From: Kumtagia sp963820075
GTDB lineage: Bacteria; Pseudomonadota; Alphaproteobacteria; Rhizobiales; Rhizobiaceae
Assembly: GCA_963820075.1 (NCBI GenBank)
Contig: CAWFYS010000019.1
Location: 124,001-188,000 of the forward strand
Reading direction: 5' to 3'
DNA: 64,000 bases
Shown: positions 53,496 to 61,284 of the stretch, in pieces
Layout of the letters: every line of letters begins with the position of its first letter
How positions within the stretch are numbered: the first letter of the stretch is position 1
Notes under the pieces: generated by a model
Told to the model about the DNA's origin: nothing
Databases searched by the model: none
The model's input: only the letters and a program-made list of their open reading frames with translations
Translations under genes and position numbers: made by a program

Positions 53496-55073
53496 ATGGA
53501 AGATCTCTTGAGCGAATCGAAGACCAATGCCGCCGAGTTCACGGTCAGCGAACTCTCCAACGCGCTGCGCCGCACTGTCGAGGACGCCTTCGGCAATGTA
53601 AGGGTGCGCGGCGAGATCTCAGGCTATCGCGGGCCGCACTCATCCGGCCACGCCTATTTTGCCCTCAAGGACGACCGCGCGCGGCTCGATGCCGTCATCT
53701 GGCGGACGGCGATGTTGCGCCTGAAATTCCGTCCCGAGGAAGGGATGGAAGTGATCGCGACGGGGCGCCTGACGACCTATCCCGGCAAGTCCAACTACCA
53801 GATCGTGATCGACAGACTGGAGCCGGCGGGCGCCGGCGCGCTGATGGCGCTGCTGGAGGAGCGCAAGCGCAGGCTGGCGGCGGAAGGACTGTTCGACGCG
53901 GCGCGCAAACGCCGGCTGCCATTCATGCCGCGCGTCATCGGCGTCGTCACCTCGCCGACCGGCGCCGTCATCCGCGACATCGTCCACCGCATCAAGGACC
54001 GCTTCCCCCTTCATGTCGTCGTCTGGCCGGTGCGCGTGCAGGGGGACACCTGCGCGGCGGAGGTTGGCGCCGCCATTGAGGGTTTCAACGCGCTGCCGCG
54101 GGGCGGCGCGATCCCGCGGCCCGACCTGATCATCGTGGCGCGCGGCGGCGGCAGCCTGGAAGACCTCTGGGGTTTCAACGACGAAGCGCTGGCGCGCATT
54201 GTCGCGGCCTCCGCCCTGCCGGTGATTTCAGCGGTCGGCCACGAGACCGACTGGACGCTGATCGACCTCGCGGCCGACCTGCGCGCGCCGACCCCGACAG
54301 GCGCGGCCGAGATCGCGGTGCCGGTCCGCGACGAGATCGAGGCCCGTCTCGCCGGCCTCGGCGCGCGGCTCGGCGGCTGCGTCTCGCGGCTTGCCGAAAG
54401 AAAGCGCGCCGCGCTGCGCGCCGCGGCACGGGCGCTGCCTTCTTCCGACCAGTTGCTGGCGCTGCCGCGCCGGCATTTCGACGAGGCGACCAGCCGGCTC
54501 GGCCGCGCACTGACGGTGGGGGTGGAGCGCAAGCGCGCCCGCTGGATCGGGGCGCGCCTGCAGCCCGCGATCCTGTCGCGGCGGATCGGCGAGGTCAGCC
54601 GCCACATGGAACGGGATTTCGCGCGCGCTAATGCCGCCTTCACCGGCACGGTGCGGCGGCGGCGCGACCATTTTTCGCGATCGGCCGGCCGGCTGAGCTT
54701 CGCGCCGATCGAGCGTCGCAACCGGCTGGCCGCCGACGCATTGACGGCGCTGACGCGGCGGCGGGACCGGACCATGCTCCAGCGCATCGAGCGCGGCCGC
54801 GCGCGGCTCGGCAATGCCGAGCGGCTGCTTTCGACGCTGAAAATGTCCGACCAGGCGATCCTTGACCGTGGCTTTGCGATGGTGCTTGGCCGGGACGGAA
54901 GCCTGATCAGGCGCGCCGCCGAAATTTCGCCGGGCGCGGCGCTTTCGCTGCGCTTTGCCGACGGCGAGGCGCAGGCGGTGGCGATGTCGGACGATGGGCA
55001 CGCAGAGCAGCCGGCAAAGGCAAGGCAACCGCACAGGAAGGCGTCGCCCGGAGGGCAGGGATCGCTATTCTAG
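53496..55073 (+). CDS. xseA: Exodeoxyribonuclease VII large subunit
   Basis: 525 residues. An N-terminal OB-fold (about 15-110, FTVSELSNALRRTVEDAFGNVRVRGEISG; landmark NVRVRGEISG) binds DNA. The catalytic domain has GVVTSPTGAVIRDI (about 150-163), VARGGGSLEDLWGFNDE and SAVGHETDWTLID. A long Arg-rich coiled coil (about 290-450) follows. The C-terminal DQAILDRGFAMVLGRDG is also typical. With XseB it degrades single-stranded DNA into oligonucleotides. The small subunit gene is not adjacent. Confidence 0.93.
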   Translation: MEDLLSESKTNAAEFTVSELSNALRRTVEDAFGNVRVRGEISGYRGPHSSGHAYFALKDDRARLDAVIWRTAMLRLKFRPEEGMEVIATGRLTTYPGKSNYQIVIDRLEPAGAGALMALLEERKRRLAAEGLFDAARKRRLPFMPRVIGVVTSPTGAVIRDIVHRIKDRFPLHVVVWPVRVQGDTCAAEVGAAIEGFNALPRGGAIPRPDLIIVARGGGSLEDLWGFNDEALARIVAASALPVISAVGHETDWTLIDLAADLRAPTPTGAAEIAVPVRDEIEARLAGLGARLGGCVSRLAERKRAALRAAARALPSSDQLLALPRRHFDEATSRLGRALTVGVERKRARWIGARLQPAILSRRIGEVSRHMERDFARANAAFTGTVRRRRDHFSRSAGRLSFAPIERRNRLAADALTALTRRRDRTMLQRIERGRARLGNAERLLSTLKMSDQAILDRGFAMVLGRDGSLIRRAAEISPGAALSLRFADGEAQAVAMSDDGHAEQPAKARQPHRKASPGGQGSLF

Positions 55074-55079
55074 GCTGTT

Positions 55080-55125
55080 TGATCCCGAAAAGCTGCAGAC
55101 TTTGCGGATAAGATCATGGGTCATA
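55080..55125. repeat. Short palindromic repeat family C, copy 2
   Basis: TTTGATCCCGAAAAGCTGCAGACTTTGCGGATAAGATCATG (by parts: GATCCCGAAAAG and GATAAGATCATG) matches copies at 23661 and 62168. It begins seven bases after the xseA stop. Confidence 0.6.
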
Positions 55126-55183
55126 ACAAGAAGTTGGATCAGGGTGAACGACTGCAGCCACAGCACACGACAGCAGCCTGATT

Positions 55184-55306
55184 TGCCCCTCATCCGGCCT
55201 GCCGGCCACCTTCTCCCCGCCAGAGCGGGGCGAAGGAAGCACGGCTGCAACGCCGGCGATCCCCTCGCGCCGACTTGCGGGGTAAGGGTGAGGGTAAGGG
55301 GCAAAA
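55184..55306. repeat. Palindromic repeat family E
   Basis: Starts GCCCCTCATCCGGCC, contains CCACCTTCTCCCCGCC and GCGGGGCGAAGG, and closes with GGGTGAGGGTAAGGGGC, forming a long imperfect hairpin typical of intergenic repeats in rhizobia. A single copy was seen in this window. The 55074-55493 interval holds this and copy C2 and no gene. Confidence 0.55.
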
Positions 55307-55493
55307 GCGGCCTCTATAACAAGGAAGTGATCCTTGTGTCGTGTACTCCACCCGAATTCATCGGCTCCAGGCCTGTCGGGATTAAAACGATTACCGCCAT
55401 TCTCGACGCGTCCTTGTTCGAATTTCAACGGCCTTGTGCTTGTTCAAGCCGGTTCGCGAAGGGCAACTTCAGCGGCGGCTGAGCCCTGTCCGC

Positions 55494-55712
55494 TTACCTT
55501 GTCGTGTCATTGCCCTTGGGCCTGAAAGGCAAGCGATCCGTCTTGCCTGGCAGGCCCGTCTGCTCCGAGGGCTCGGACTGGACCGCGCCTCCCTGATCCG
55601 TCAGGAACAGCATCACCTGGCTGAACGACCGTTCGACGCGCGCGAGGCCGAGATAGAGCAGGAGCACGAGGACAAGGCACAGTGCCGTCAGCAGCATGGG
55701 CGGAGCCGGCAT
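55494..55712 (-). CDS. Small single-pass membrane protein of unknown function
   Basis: 72 residues from ATG 55712. The N-terminus is a membrane helix (MLLTALCLVLVLLLYLGLA, about residues 6-24). A charged juxtamembrane segment (RVERSFSQVM) and a polar, Pro/Gly-rich tail (EPSEQTGLPGKTDRLPF) follow. The frame is open to 55883, but the extra N-terminal residues look non-coding. I do not recognise the family. It is an isolated gene between repeats. Confidence 0.45.
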   Translation of the reverse strand: MPAPPMLLTALCLVLVLLLYLGLARVERSFSQVMLFLTDQGGAVQSEPSEQTGLPGKTDRLPFRPKGNDTTR

Positions 55713-55902
55713 GCCGAGCCATAAGGCTCGCGGGGACTGGCTTGTCTCGCGCGGGCTCAATTCACCCGACCGGCGGTCGCGCCGCCGGTCTGTCGGCTGA
55801 CGCCATGCCGGCCCCGGCCAGGAGGAGCAGTCGGCGGAATCGCACCATGCGGCGATCCTGACAGATGGCGCCGGAGCAAGCAACCGCCGGGCATCCCGGC
55901 GC
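55713..55902. other. Short intergenic stretch before repeat A4
   Basis: No convincing gene. One minus-strand frame contains a hydrophobic piece (RLLLLAGAGMASA) that looks like a lost signal peptide, but it has no downstream protein. Confidence 0.3.
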
Positions 55903-56113
55903 GGGCTCAGAACTCAGGTCAACAAAGAGCGAAGTTCCCCTCTCCGTCTTGCTTCGCAAGCCACCTCTCCTGCGGGGGCGAGGAAAGGCGCCAAGCGGTC
56001 CGGCCGCGCGTTTTCTCGCCCCTGCGAAACTCTTGCGAAGCGGGGGAGAGGTGGCCGCGAAGCGGCCGGAGAGGGGGCTGAATGGCGATCCCGTTAACCC
56101 GGATTCGGAGCCC
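55903..56113. repeat. MITE-like palindromic repeat family A, copy 4
   Basis: 211 bp, GGGCTCAGAACTCAGG at the left end and GTTAACCCGGATTCGGAG at the right end, with the same internal stem blocks and orientation as 30514-30728. Confidence 0.85.
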
Positions 56114-56613
56114 GGACGGAACGGCAGATCTCGGAAGGCCGCGGCAGGCGGTGGAATCTCGATCCGAACGGCGTCGCGGCGACTGTGCACGCCACGCTCG
56201 CCGCGAGCGCAGGCGCCGGATCAAGGCTTCCGTGCGGGTGCATGCCCCCTTGCCGTCGGCGGCTCGCTAACTCAGGGGTTCGGATTGCCGGCGGAGGCGC
56301 GGTTCCGAGAGGTTCACCCCCCGTCGGTGAAACAGTCGCCGTTGGCCAGCCCCGCGCGCTGAACCAGCCACCGAACCATTGACGCCGACCAGCGCTTCCG
56401 GCCGCCGACAGAAGGCGCAACCCGCCTGGACGGGACAGCTTTGTAATGGACCGCCTTCCACCAAACCGGAAATCGATCGAATCGTCCAGTTTCCCGAGGC
56501 GTCCAGGCTCGTGGCGGCGATCCCCGGAAAAGGGCCTTGTCAAATTGTCCGCCGCCCGAGACGACGAGTGTCGTCACGGGCGCAAGCGTGCAACTCAAAC
56601 GAGTGCCCTATAA
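56114..56613. other. 500 bp without a supported gene
   Basis: High-GC sequence between repeat A4 and the low-GC methyltransferase gene. Several overlapping short frames exist on both strands without ribosome sites, motifs or consistent codon bias. Composition changes sharply at about 56600. Confidence 0.45.
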
Positions 56614-57456
56614 TCACTTCTTCGGGCCGCTTCCATGCAGGAAAACAAAATGCGTGCCATGGTAGCCATCCGTCAGATGACTATTGGGGTGACTTGGCGG
56701 CAGTGAGCGCGGGTAGGTGGTGCCAAAATCTCTCCCCAACGAAATATCATAGAACCAAACCTGTACATTGTTGAAGAATTTTTTCAGGTCGATAATAGCT
56801 TCCGGAATATCGCGAACACCCATCACGCCGTCGCATTTTGAATTGGTTCCTACGGCGTCAAATTTGTCCTCAAAATATCCAGCGTGTCGCTTATTGAGAG
56901 TATACTTTCTTATCATTTCAGACCGGCCAGTTAGTTGATCTGTTAAAGTATAAGGAAAGTGTTTAGATAGTAGTAATTGTAATGTTATCTTTCCGTCTGG
57001 TTTTAATATCCTTGTGATGTCCTTAATTATTGACGATCTTACTGTATGCGATGAAATATGTTGCATGGATATCGTGCAAAAGCCGAAGTCATAGGTGTTG
57101 TCAGCCGCTGGACCGCAATCATTGCCGTTCGTAATGTATATATTCGAATCCTGGCAGCGTTGTCGTGCGGCTGATACCATCTTGTTGCTGATATCCGCAC
57201 CATCGCATCCGCCACCAAAGATCTTATTCATTCGGCGGATCATGCGACCTTCACCGCATGCAATGTCGAATGCCTTTCGTTCGTTAAAGGAAGGAAATAA
57301 TGGCTTTCTGATATCACCATTTAGGTAAAGTAGTTGCGTCTCGTAGGGAAAATTTTCATGATATAAGTAACTACCAACAATTTTTTCGGGCGAGGACTCA
57401 CTCGAGTCATAGAATTTCTTTTGCATGTATATATAATCTACTTCCGATTTTTCCAT
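56614..57456 (-). CDS. SAM-dependent class I methyltransferase, low GC, probably transferred
   Basis: 280 residues from ATG 57456, with aaggaag seven bases upstream; an in-frame start at 57474 is weaker. SAM-binding motif I is AFDIACGEGRMIRRM (about residues 61-75), followed by GADISNKMVSAARQRC and the motif-IV-like DFGFCTISMQHISS. The C-terminal half is lineage-specific. Codon use is strikingly AT-rich (many ATA, AAA and TTT codons) against the high-GC surroundings. It is flanked by repeats A4 and A5. Substrate unknown; resemblance to lipopolysaccharide or secondary-metabolite methyltransferases is only general. Confidence 0.8.
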   Translation of the reverse strand: MEKSEVDYIYMQKKFYDSSESSPEKIVGSYLYHENFPYETQLLYLNGDIRKPLFPSFNERKAFDIACGEGRMIRRMNKIFGGGCDGADISNKMVSAARQRCQDSNIYITNGNDCGPAADNTYDFGFCTISMQHISSHTVRSSIIKDITRILKPDGKITLQLLLSKHFPYTLTDQLTGRSEMIRKYTLNKRHAGYFEDKFDAVGTNSKCDGVMGVRDIPEAIIDLKKFFNNVQVWFYDISLGRDFGTTYPRSLPPSHPNSHLTDGYHGTHFVFLHGSGPKK

Positions 57457-58024
57457 TTCACTTCCTTTGTGCAAATATATATGCTTGCCGGCTATTGAAT
57501 CGGATCCGATCTATGCTGGTATCTCCAGGATACAGCAGCAGAACGTCGGCCGCGCCACGACTCATCTTATCCAAGTGACGAATCTGTTGTCCACCCGTTC
57601 TCCGCACCGGCACACAAAGGTTGTGCCATGGGCGCTCATCGTAAAGGCTGCCAGACCAGCCGATCGAGCACCTATGCATGTCACACCGGGATGCAGGGCT
57701 CCGAACTCAGGCTAACGCGATCGTCGTTCGGCCCCTCTCCGGCCGCTTCGCGGCCACCTCTCCCCCGCTTCGCAAGAGCTTCGCAGGGGCGAGGAAACGC
57801 GCGGCCGGACCGCTTGGCGCCTTTCCTCGCCCGCAGGGGGAGAGGTGGCTGGCAAGCAAGGCCGGAGAGGGGGGTGCCTTTCACTCTTCGTTAACCTGAG
57901 TTCGGAGCCCTGCCGTTCCGCCCGGTTCGTTGTGATCAAGGTGCGGTTGTGCTAATGTCGGCAATTCGATTTCCAGTCCCGCATCAGTCGCGCATTTGAC
58001 CAAGTGTTAAGCTGGGAGGCCGTC
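57457..58024. other. Intergenic stretch between the methyltransferase and the repetitive precursor gene
   Basis: Contains about 220 bp of mixed-composition DNA without a gene, then repeat A5 (57696-57910), then about 110 bp leading to the ribosome site ctgggagg before ATG 58025. A TTGACC box at about 57996 has no matching -10, so I do not call a promoter. Confidence 0.45.
57696..57910. repeat. MITE-like palindromic repeat family A, copy 5 (opposite orientation)
   Basis: 215 bp with GGGCTCCGAACTCAGGCTAAC-like left end (cited by parts GGGCTCCGAA and GCTAAC) and GTTAACCTGAGTTCGGAG at the right. The inner modules are in reverse order relative to copies 2-4. Confidence 0.85.
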
Positions 58025-59659
58025 ATGGCTGAGAAAAAATCCGCCGATTCCGATACCCGCAAGAGCTTCCAGGACTTCCTTTCCGCATGCCCCGCCGCCG
58101 ACGCGCCAGCCACCGGCCTGGTGGTCGCCGGCATGGTTCTGCGCTCGGCGAAGGAGGGCAGCTTCGTGCTGCGCACCGCCGACGAGACCCAGCACGAACT
58201 GCCCGTGGAGGCGGTCGAGGACTTCAAGGTGCTCGGTGGCGGCGCGGGCGCGCGGCTGACCCAACTCTCGCTCAATGCCGAGCGCCTCGGCGCCGAGCTC
58301 GCCGCCGCGCTCGGTCAGGTGCAGGCGCCAGGCGGCGGCCTGAAGCCACCTCCGCTGGAGAAAGCTCCGCCGTTCGACAAGTTCCCGCCAGGCGACAAGT
58401 TCCCGCCCTTCGACAAGCTGCCGCCGCTGGACAAGCCGCCGCCCTTCGACACGCTGAAGGAGCCGCCCCAGGACAAGCCGCCGCCGCTCGACAAGCACCC
58501 CACCTTCGACACGATCAAGGAGGGGCCGTTCGACACCCTCAAGGAACTGATCGAGGACACTTTCAAGGAGTTGATCAACGACACGCTCAAGGAACTGGCG
58601 AAGGATCCGATCTTCGACGGCGGCGGCGGAGGAACCGGCATCGCCGACACGCTCCAGGAGAATATTCCAGGCATTCCCGGCGGCCCTGTGATCCAGCCGC
58701 AGGCGGCTATGCGCGCGGCCGCCCCCGGCCTGGCCAAATTCCCGCCGCAGGACAAGTTCCCGCCCGTTCGACAAGCCGCCGCCGCTGGACAAGCAGCCGC
58801 CCTTCGAGACGCTGAAGGAGCCGCCGCTGGACAAGCCGCCGCACATCGACACGCTGAAGGAGCCGCCGCAGGACAAGCCGCCGCCGCTCGACAAGCAGCC
58901 CCCGTTCGATACGCTCAAGGAACCGCCGGGCGACACCCTGAAGGAGAGCCCGTTCGACACCCTCAAGGAACTGATCGAGGAAACCATCAAGGAGGTGGGG
59001 AAGGACCCGATCGGCGATGGCGGCGGCGGCACCGGCATCGCCGACACGTTCCAGGAGACATCCCCGGCATCCCCGGCATTCCTGGCGGCCCGGTGATCCA
59101 GCCGCAGGCGGCGATGCGCGCCGGCGCCCCCGATATCGCCAAGTTCCCGCCGCAGGACAAGGTCCCGCAGTTCGATACGCTGAAGGAGATCGGCGGCGGT
59201 GGCGATACGCTCAAGGAGCAGCCGTTCGACACGCTGAAGGAGATCGGCGGCGGCGGCGATACGCTGAAGGAACAGCCGTTCGACACGCTGAAGGAGATCG
59301 GCGGCGGCGGCGACACCCTCAAGGAGCAACCGTTCGATACGCTGAAAGAGATCGGCGGCGGTGGCGATACGCTCAAGGAACAGCCGTTCGACACTCTGAA
59401 GGAGATCGGCGGCGGCGACACCATCAAGGAGGTGGGCAAGGACCCGATCGGCGACGGTGGCGGCGGCACCGGCATCGCCGACACGCTCGTCGAAACGCCG
59501 TTCCCGGGCGGCGGGGGCGGCGGGCCGGTCGTACAGCCGGGGTTCGGCGCGCAGGGCGTCGCACCCTTCGTGCTGGCGACGCCGCACCAGGCGCCGCAGG
59601 GCGCGCTGGCGCAGCAGTATCTCGCCGCGCAGATGGCGCGCGGGATGCTCGGCCTCTAA
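58025..59659 (+). CDS. Giant repetitive candidate graspetide precursor, [DE]-T-x-K-E repeats
   Basis: About 545 residues from ATG 58025 (ctgggagg site). A non-repetitive leader-like region (about 1-100) includes TRKSFQDFLSAC and LRTADETQHELPVEAVEDFKVLG. The rest is three long units: Pro/Asp/Lys segments (PPLDKPPPFDTLKE), then DTLKE-type motifs, a GGGGTGIADT stretch and PGGPVIQPQAAMRA. The third unit contains 18-residue tandem repeats (FDTLKEIGGGGDTLKEQP). About 21 [DE]-T-[LIF]-K-E motifs are present if the middle is read correctly; between about 58765 and 59058 the frame slips and recovers. The ATP-grasp gene 230 bp downstream is of the type that links Thr or Lys side chains to Asp or Glu. 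Function as its substrate is inferred. Confidence 0.7.
   Translation: MAEKKSADSDTRKSFQDFLSACPAADAPATGLVVAGMVLRSAKEGSFVLRTADETQHELPVEAVEDFKVLGGGAGARLTQLSLNAERLGAELAAALGQVQAPGGGLKPPPLEKAPPFDKFPPGDKFPPFDKLPPLDKPPPFDTLKEPPQDKPPPLDKHPTFDTIKEGPFDTLKELIEDTFKELINDTLKELAKDPIFDGGGGGTGIADTLQENIPGIPGGPVIQPQAAMRAAAPGLAKFPPQDKFPPVRQAAAAGQAAALRDAEGAAAGQAAAHRHAEGAAAGQAAAARQAAPVRYAQGTAGRHPEGEPVRHPQGTDRGNHQGGGEGPDRRWRRRHRHRRHVPGDIPGIPGIPGGPVIQPQAAMRAGAPDIAKFPPQDKVPQFDTLKEIGGGGDTLKEQPFDTLKEIGGGGDTLKEQPFDTLKEIGGGGDTLKEQPFDTLKEIGGGGDTLKEQPFDTLKEIGGGDTIKEVGKDPIGDGGGGTGIADTLVETPFPGGGGGGPVVQPGFGAQGVAPFVLATPHQAPQGALAQQYLAAQMARGMLGL
59170..59430 (+). repeat. 54-bp in-frame tandem repeats within the precursor gene
   Basis: Four to five copies of an 18-codon unit encoding FDTLKEIGGGGDTLKEQP. 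Copies differ mainly at third positions (gatacgctgaag, gacacgctgaag), so the peptide is conserved while the DNA drifts, a sign of selection on the protein. Confidence 0.85.
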
Positions 59660-59797
59660 AGCAGACTTGCGTGGCTTCGCCCACGCTTTGCCTGCTTAGC
59701 CTCTTGTTTGGTCGCAGGTTTCTGTCGGAAAACCGTGAGACACTATTCCGGAACCTGCTTAGGCAGGCGAAGCGTGAGCGAAGCCACGCAAGCCTGA
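59657..59797 (+). repeat. Intergenic repeat family B, copy 3, with an appended inverted end
   Basis: 59657-59762 matches copies at 15522 and 34318. Directly after it, 59762-59797 is the reverse complement of its first 40 bases, giving a large hairpin between the precursor and ATP-grasp genes. The precursor's TAA stop is the first triplet of the repeat. Confidence 0.75.
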
Positions 59798-59888
59798 CCA
59801 GCATGACAGCAGGCCGATCCGGCCAGTACCACGGCCGCGCTCCGAGCGGCGCGGCCGGCCCGGAAACCGCAGGCGTGAAAGGACCGGC

Positions 59889-60839
59889 ATGATCCTCGTC
59901 ATCTCCACTCCGCAGGACCTTCACGCACAGGCGGTCATGACGGCGCTGACAGCCCGGGGCGTAACCGGCCACCGCATCCTCGACCTTTCCGAGTTCCCGC
60001 TGCGCATGGACCTCGGCATCTCGATGGCGGACGGCGGCGATGGCCAGTTCGCGCTGCGTCTGGCGGACGGGACCCGCTTCGACCTTCGCGCCGCAACCGC
60101 CATTTGGTGGCGCCGGCCCCAGGCCTACGGCCTGCCGGCCAACATGACCGATCCGGTGCACCGCGCCTTCGCCCACCAGGAGTGCGACCTTGCCTTCCGC
60201 GGCATGTGGCAGTGCACGACCGCGCTCTGGGTGAACGACGTCAACCGCGACGCCGCGGCCAGCCACAAGCCCTGGCAACTCGCTATCGCCCGGGAAATCG
60301 GCCTCGGCATCCCGCGCACGCTGATCACCAACTCGCCCGAGGACGCCGAGCGCTTCTGCGCCGAAAGCGCGGGGCCGGTGATCTACAAGGCCTTCCTGGC
60401 GAGCGCCATGGCCTGGCGCGAGACCCGCGTGCTCCGCCCCGAGGACCGGGCGATGCTGGCGAGCGTACGCTACGCCCCCGTCATCTTTCAGGGCTTCGTG
60501 CCGGCCCGCTTCGACCTGCGCGTCACCGTGATCGGCGAGCGAATCCTGGCCGCCGCCGCCGAGACCGCGACCGGCGAATACCAGGCCGACATCCGGATGA
60601 ACCCCGGCATCAAGTGGAAGCCTTACGAACTGCCCGCCGACACCGCTTCGAAGCTGCTCGACCTGGTACGCCGCCTCGGGCTCCAATACGGCGCCGTCGA
60701 CTTCCGGGTCACTCCGGAAGGCGAGCATGTGTTCCTCGAGATCAATCCGGCCGGGCAATTTCTCTTCATCGAGAACGCGACAGGCATGAAGATCGCCGAC
60801 ACCCTCGCCGGGCATCTGGCCGACGCCCGTCCAGGCTGA
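59889..60839 (+). CDS. ATP-grasp peptide ligase, MvdC/MvdD (graspetide macrocyclase) type
   Basis: 316 residues. The N-terminal pre-ATP-grasp domain opens MILVISTPQDLHAQAVM and contains IWWRRPQAYG (about 75-84), a hallmark of MvdC/MvdD-like enzymes. The ATP-grasp core has NDVNRDAAASHKPWQLAIA (landmark SHKPWQL), PVIYKAF with the ATP lysine, and the metal-binding EINPAGQFLFIE (about 289-300). Such ligases form omega-ester or omega-amide bonds between Ser/Thr/Lys and Asp/Glu side chains of a precursor peptide. The only plausible substrate nearby is the DTLKE-repeat protein just upstream, also on the plus strand. No dedicated transporter or acetyltransferase is seen. Confidence 0.87.
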   Translation: MILVISTPQDLHAQAVMTALTARGVTGHRILDLSEFPLRMDLGISMADGGDGQFALRLADGTRFDLRAATAIWWRRPQAYGLPANMTDPVHRAFAHQECDLAFRGMWQCTTALWVNDVNRDAAASHKPWQLAIAREIGLGIPRTLITNSPEDAERFCAESAGPVIYKAFLASAMAWRETRVLRPEDRAMLASVRYAPVIFQGFVPARFDLRVTVIGERILAAAAETATGEYQADIRMNPGIKWKPYELPADTASKLLDLVRRLGLQYGAVDFRVTPEGEHVFLEINPAGQFLFIENATGMKIADTLAGHLADARPG

Positions 60840-61002
60840 GGTTGCCTCGCAAAGCGCCGTCCATCGCGTCGACGACGGTGCCGCGGTCAAACTCGTCTTT
60901 GCGGACAGGTTGGAATGCCCACGGACGAGGGCAGTCGAACCGACGAAATCCCCACACCGTTCAAATTGCCGGCGGACATCAAGTTGAACATATCCGAAAT
61001 GG

Positions 61003-61086
61003 TGCCCCTGGCCGGAATCGAACCAGCACGCCCGTGAAGGCAACAGATTTTGAGTCTGCCGCGTCTACCAGTTCCGCCACAGGGGC
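61003..61086 (-). tRNA. tRNA-Leu (anticodon CAA)
   Basis: Acceptor stem GCCCCTG/CAGGGGC, anticodon loop CTCAAAA giving CAA, long variable arm as expected for Leu, T arm GCTGG-TTCGATT-CCGGC with a normal seven-base loop, and an encoded CCA at 61002-61000. It is complete and looks functional. Confidence 0.95.
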
Positions 61087-61284
61087 CCAGCCCCGATGCG
61101 GGCCTGAACGGCAGCGGACTACACGCTCCGGCGTGCGGTCGTCAACAGCAAGCTTCACGGTTGTTCAAGGCCGGCGGCCGCCTCGTCGGCATAGTCACGG
61201 GGTAAACCCTTCAGCCTGCTGCAAAGGATGCAAGCGCTCGGCCGATTTCCTGTCAGGCGCGTACATCGCCGAGAGGCTTACGTC

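Noticed and set aside
59170..59430. CRISPR-like array
   Set aside because: The 54-bp units are contiguous coding repeats without unique spacers, and no cas genes are present.
58007..59587. Minus-strand frames opposite the repetitive precursor (Ser/Gly-rich)
   Set aside because: They are the antisense of the repeats; the plus strand has a ribosome site, a non-repetitive leader, and synonymous drift between repeat copies.
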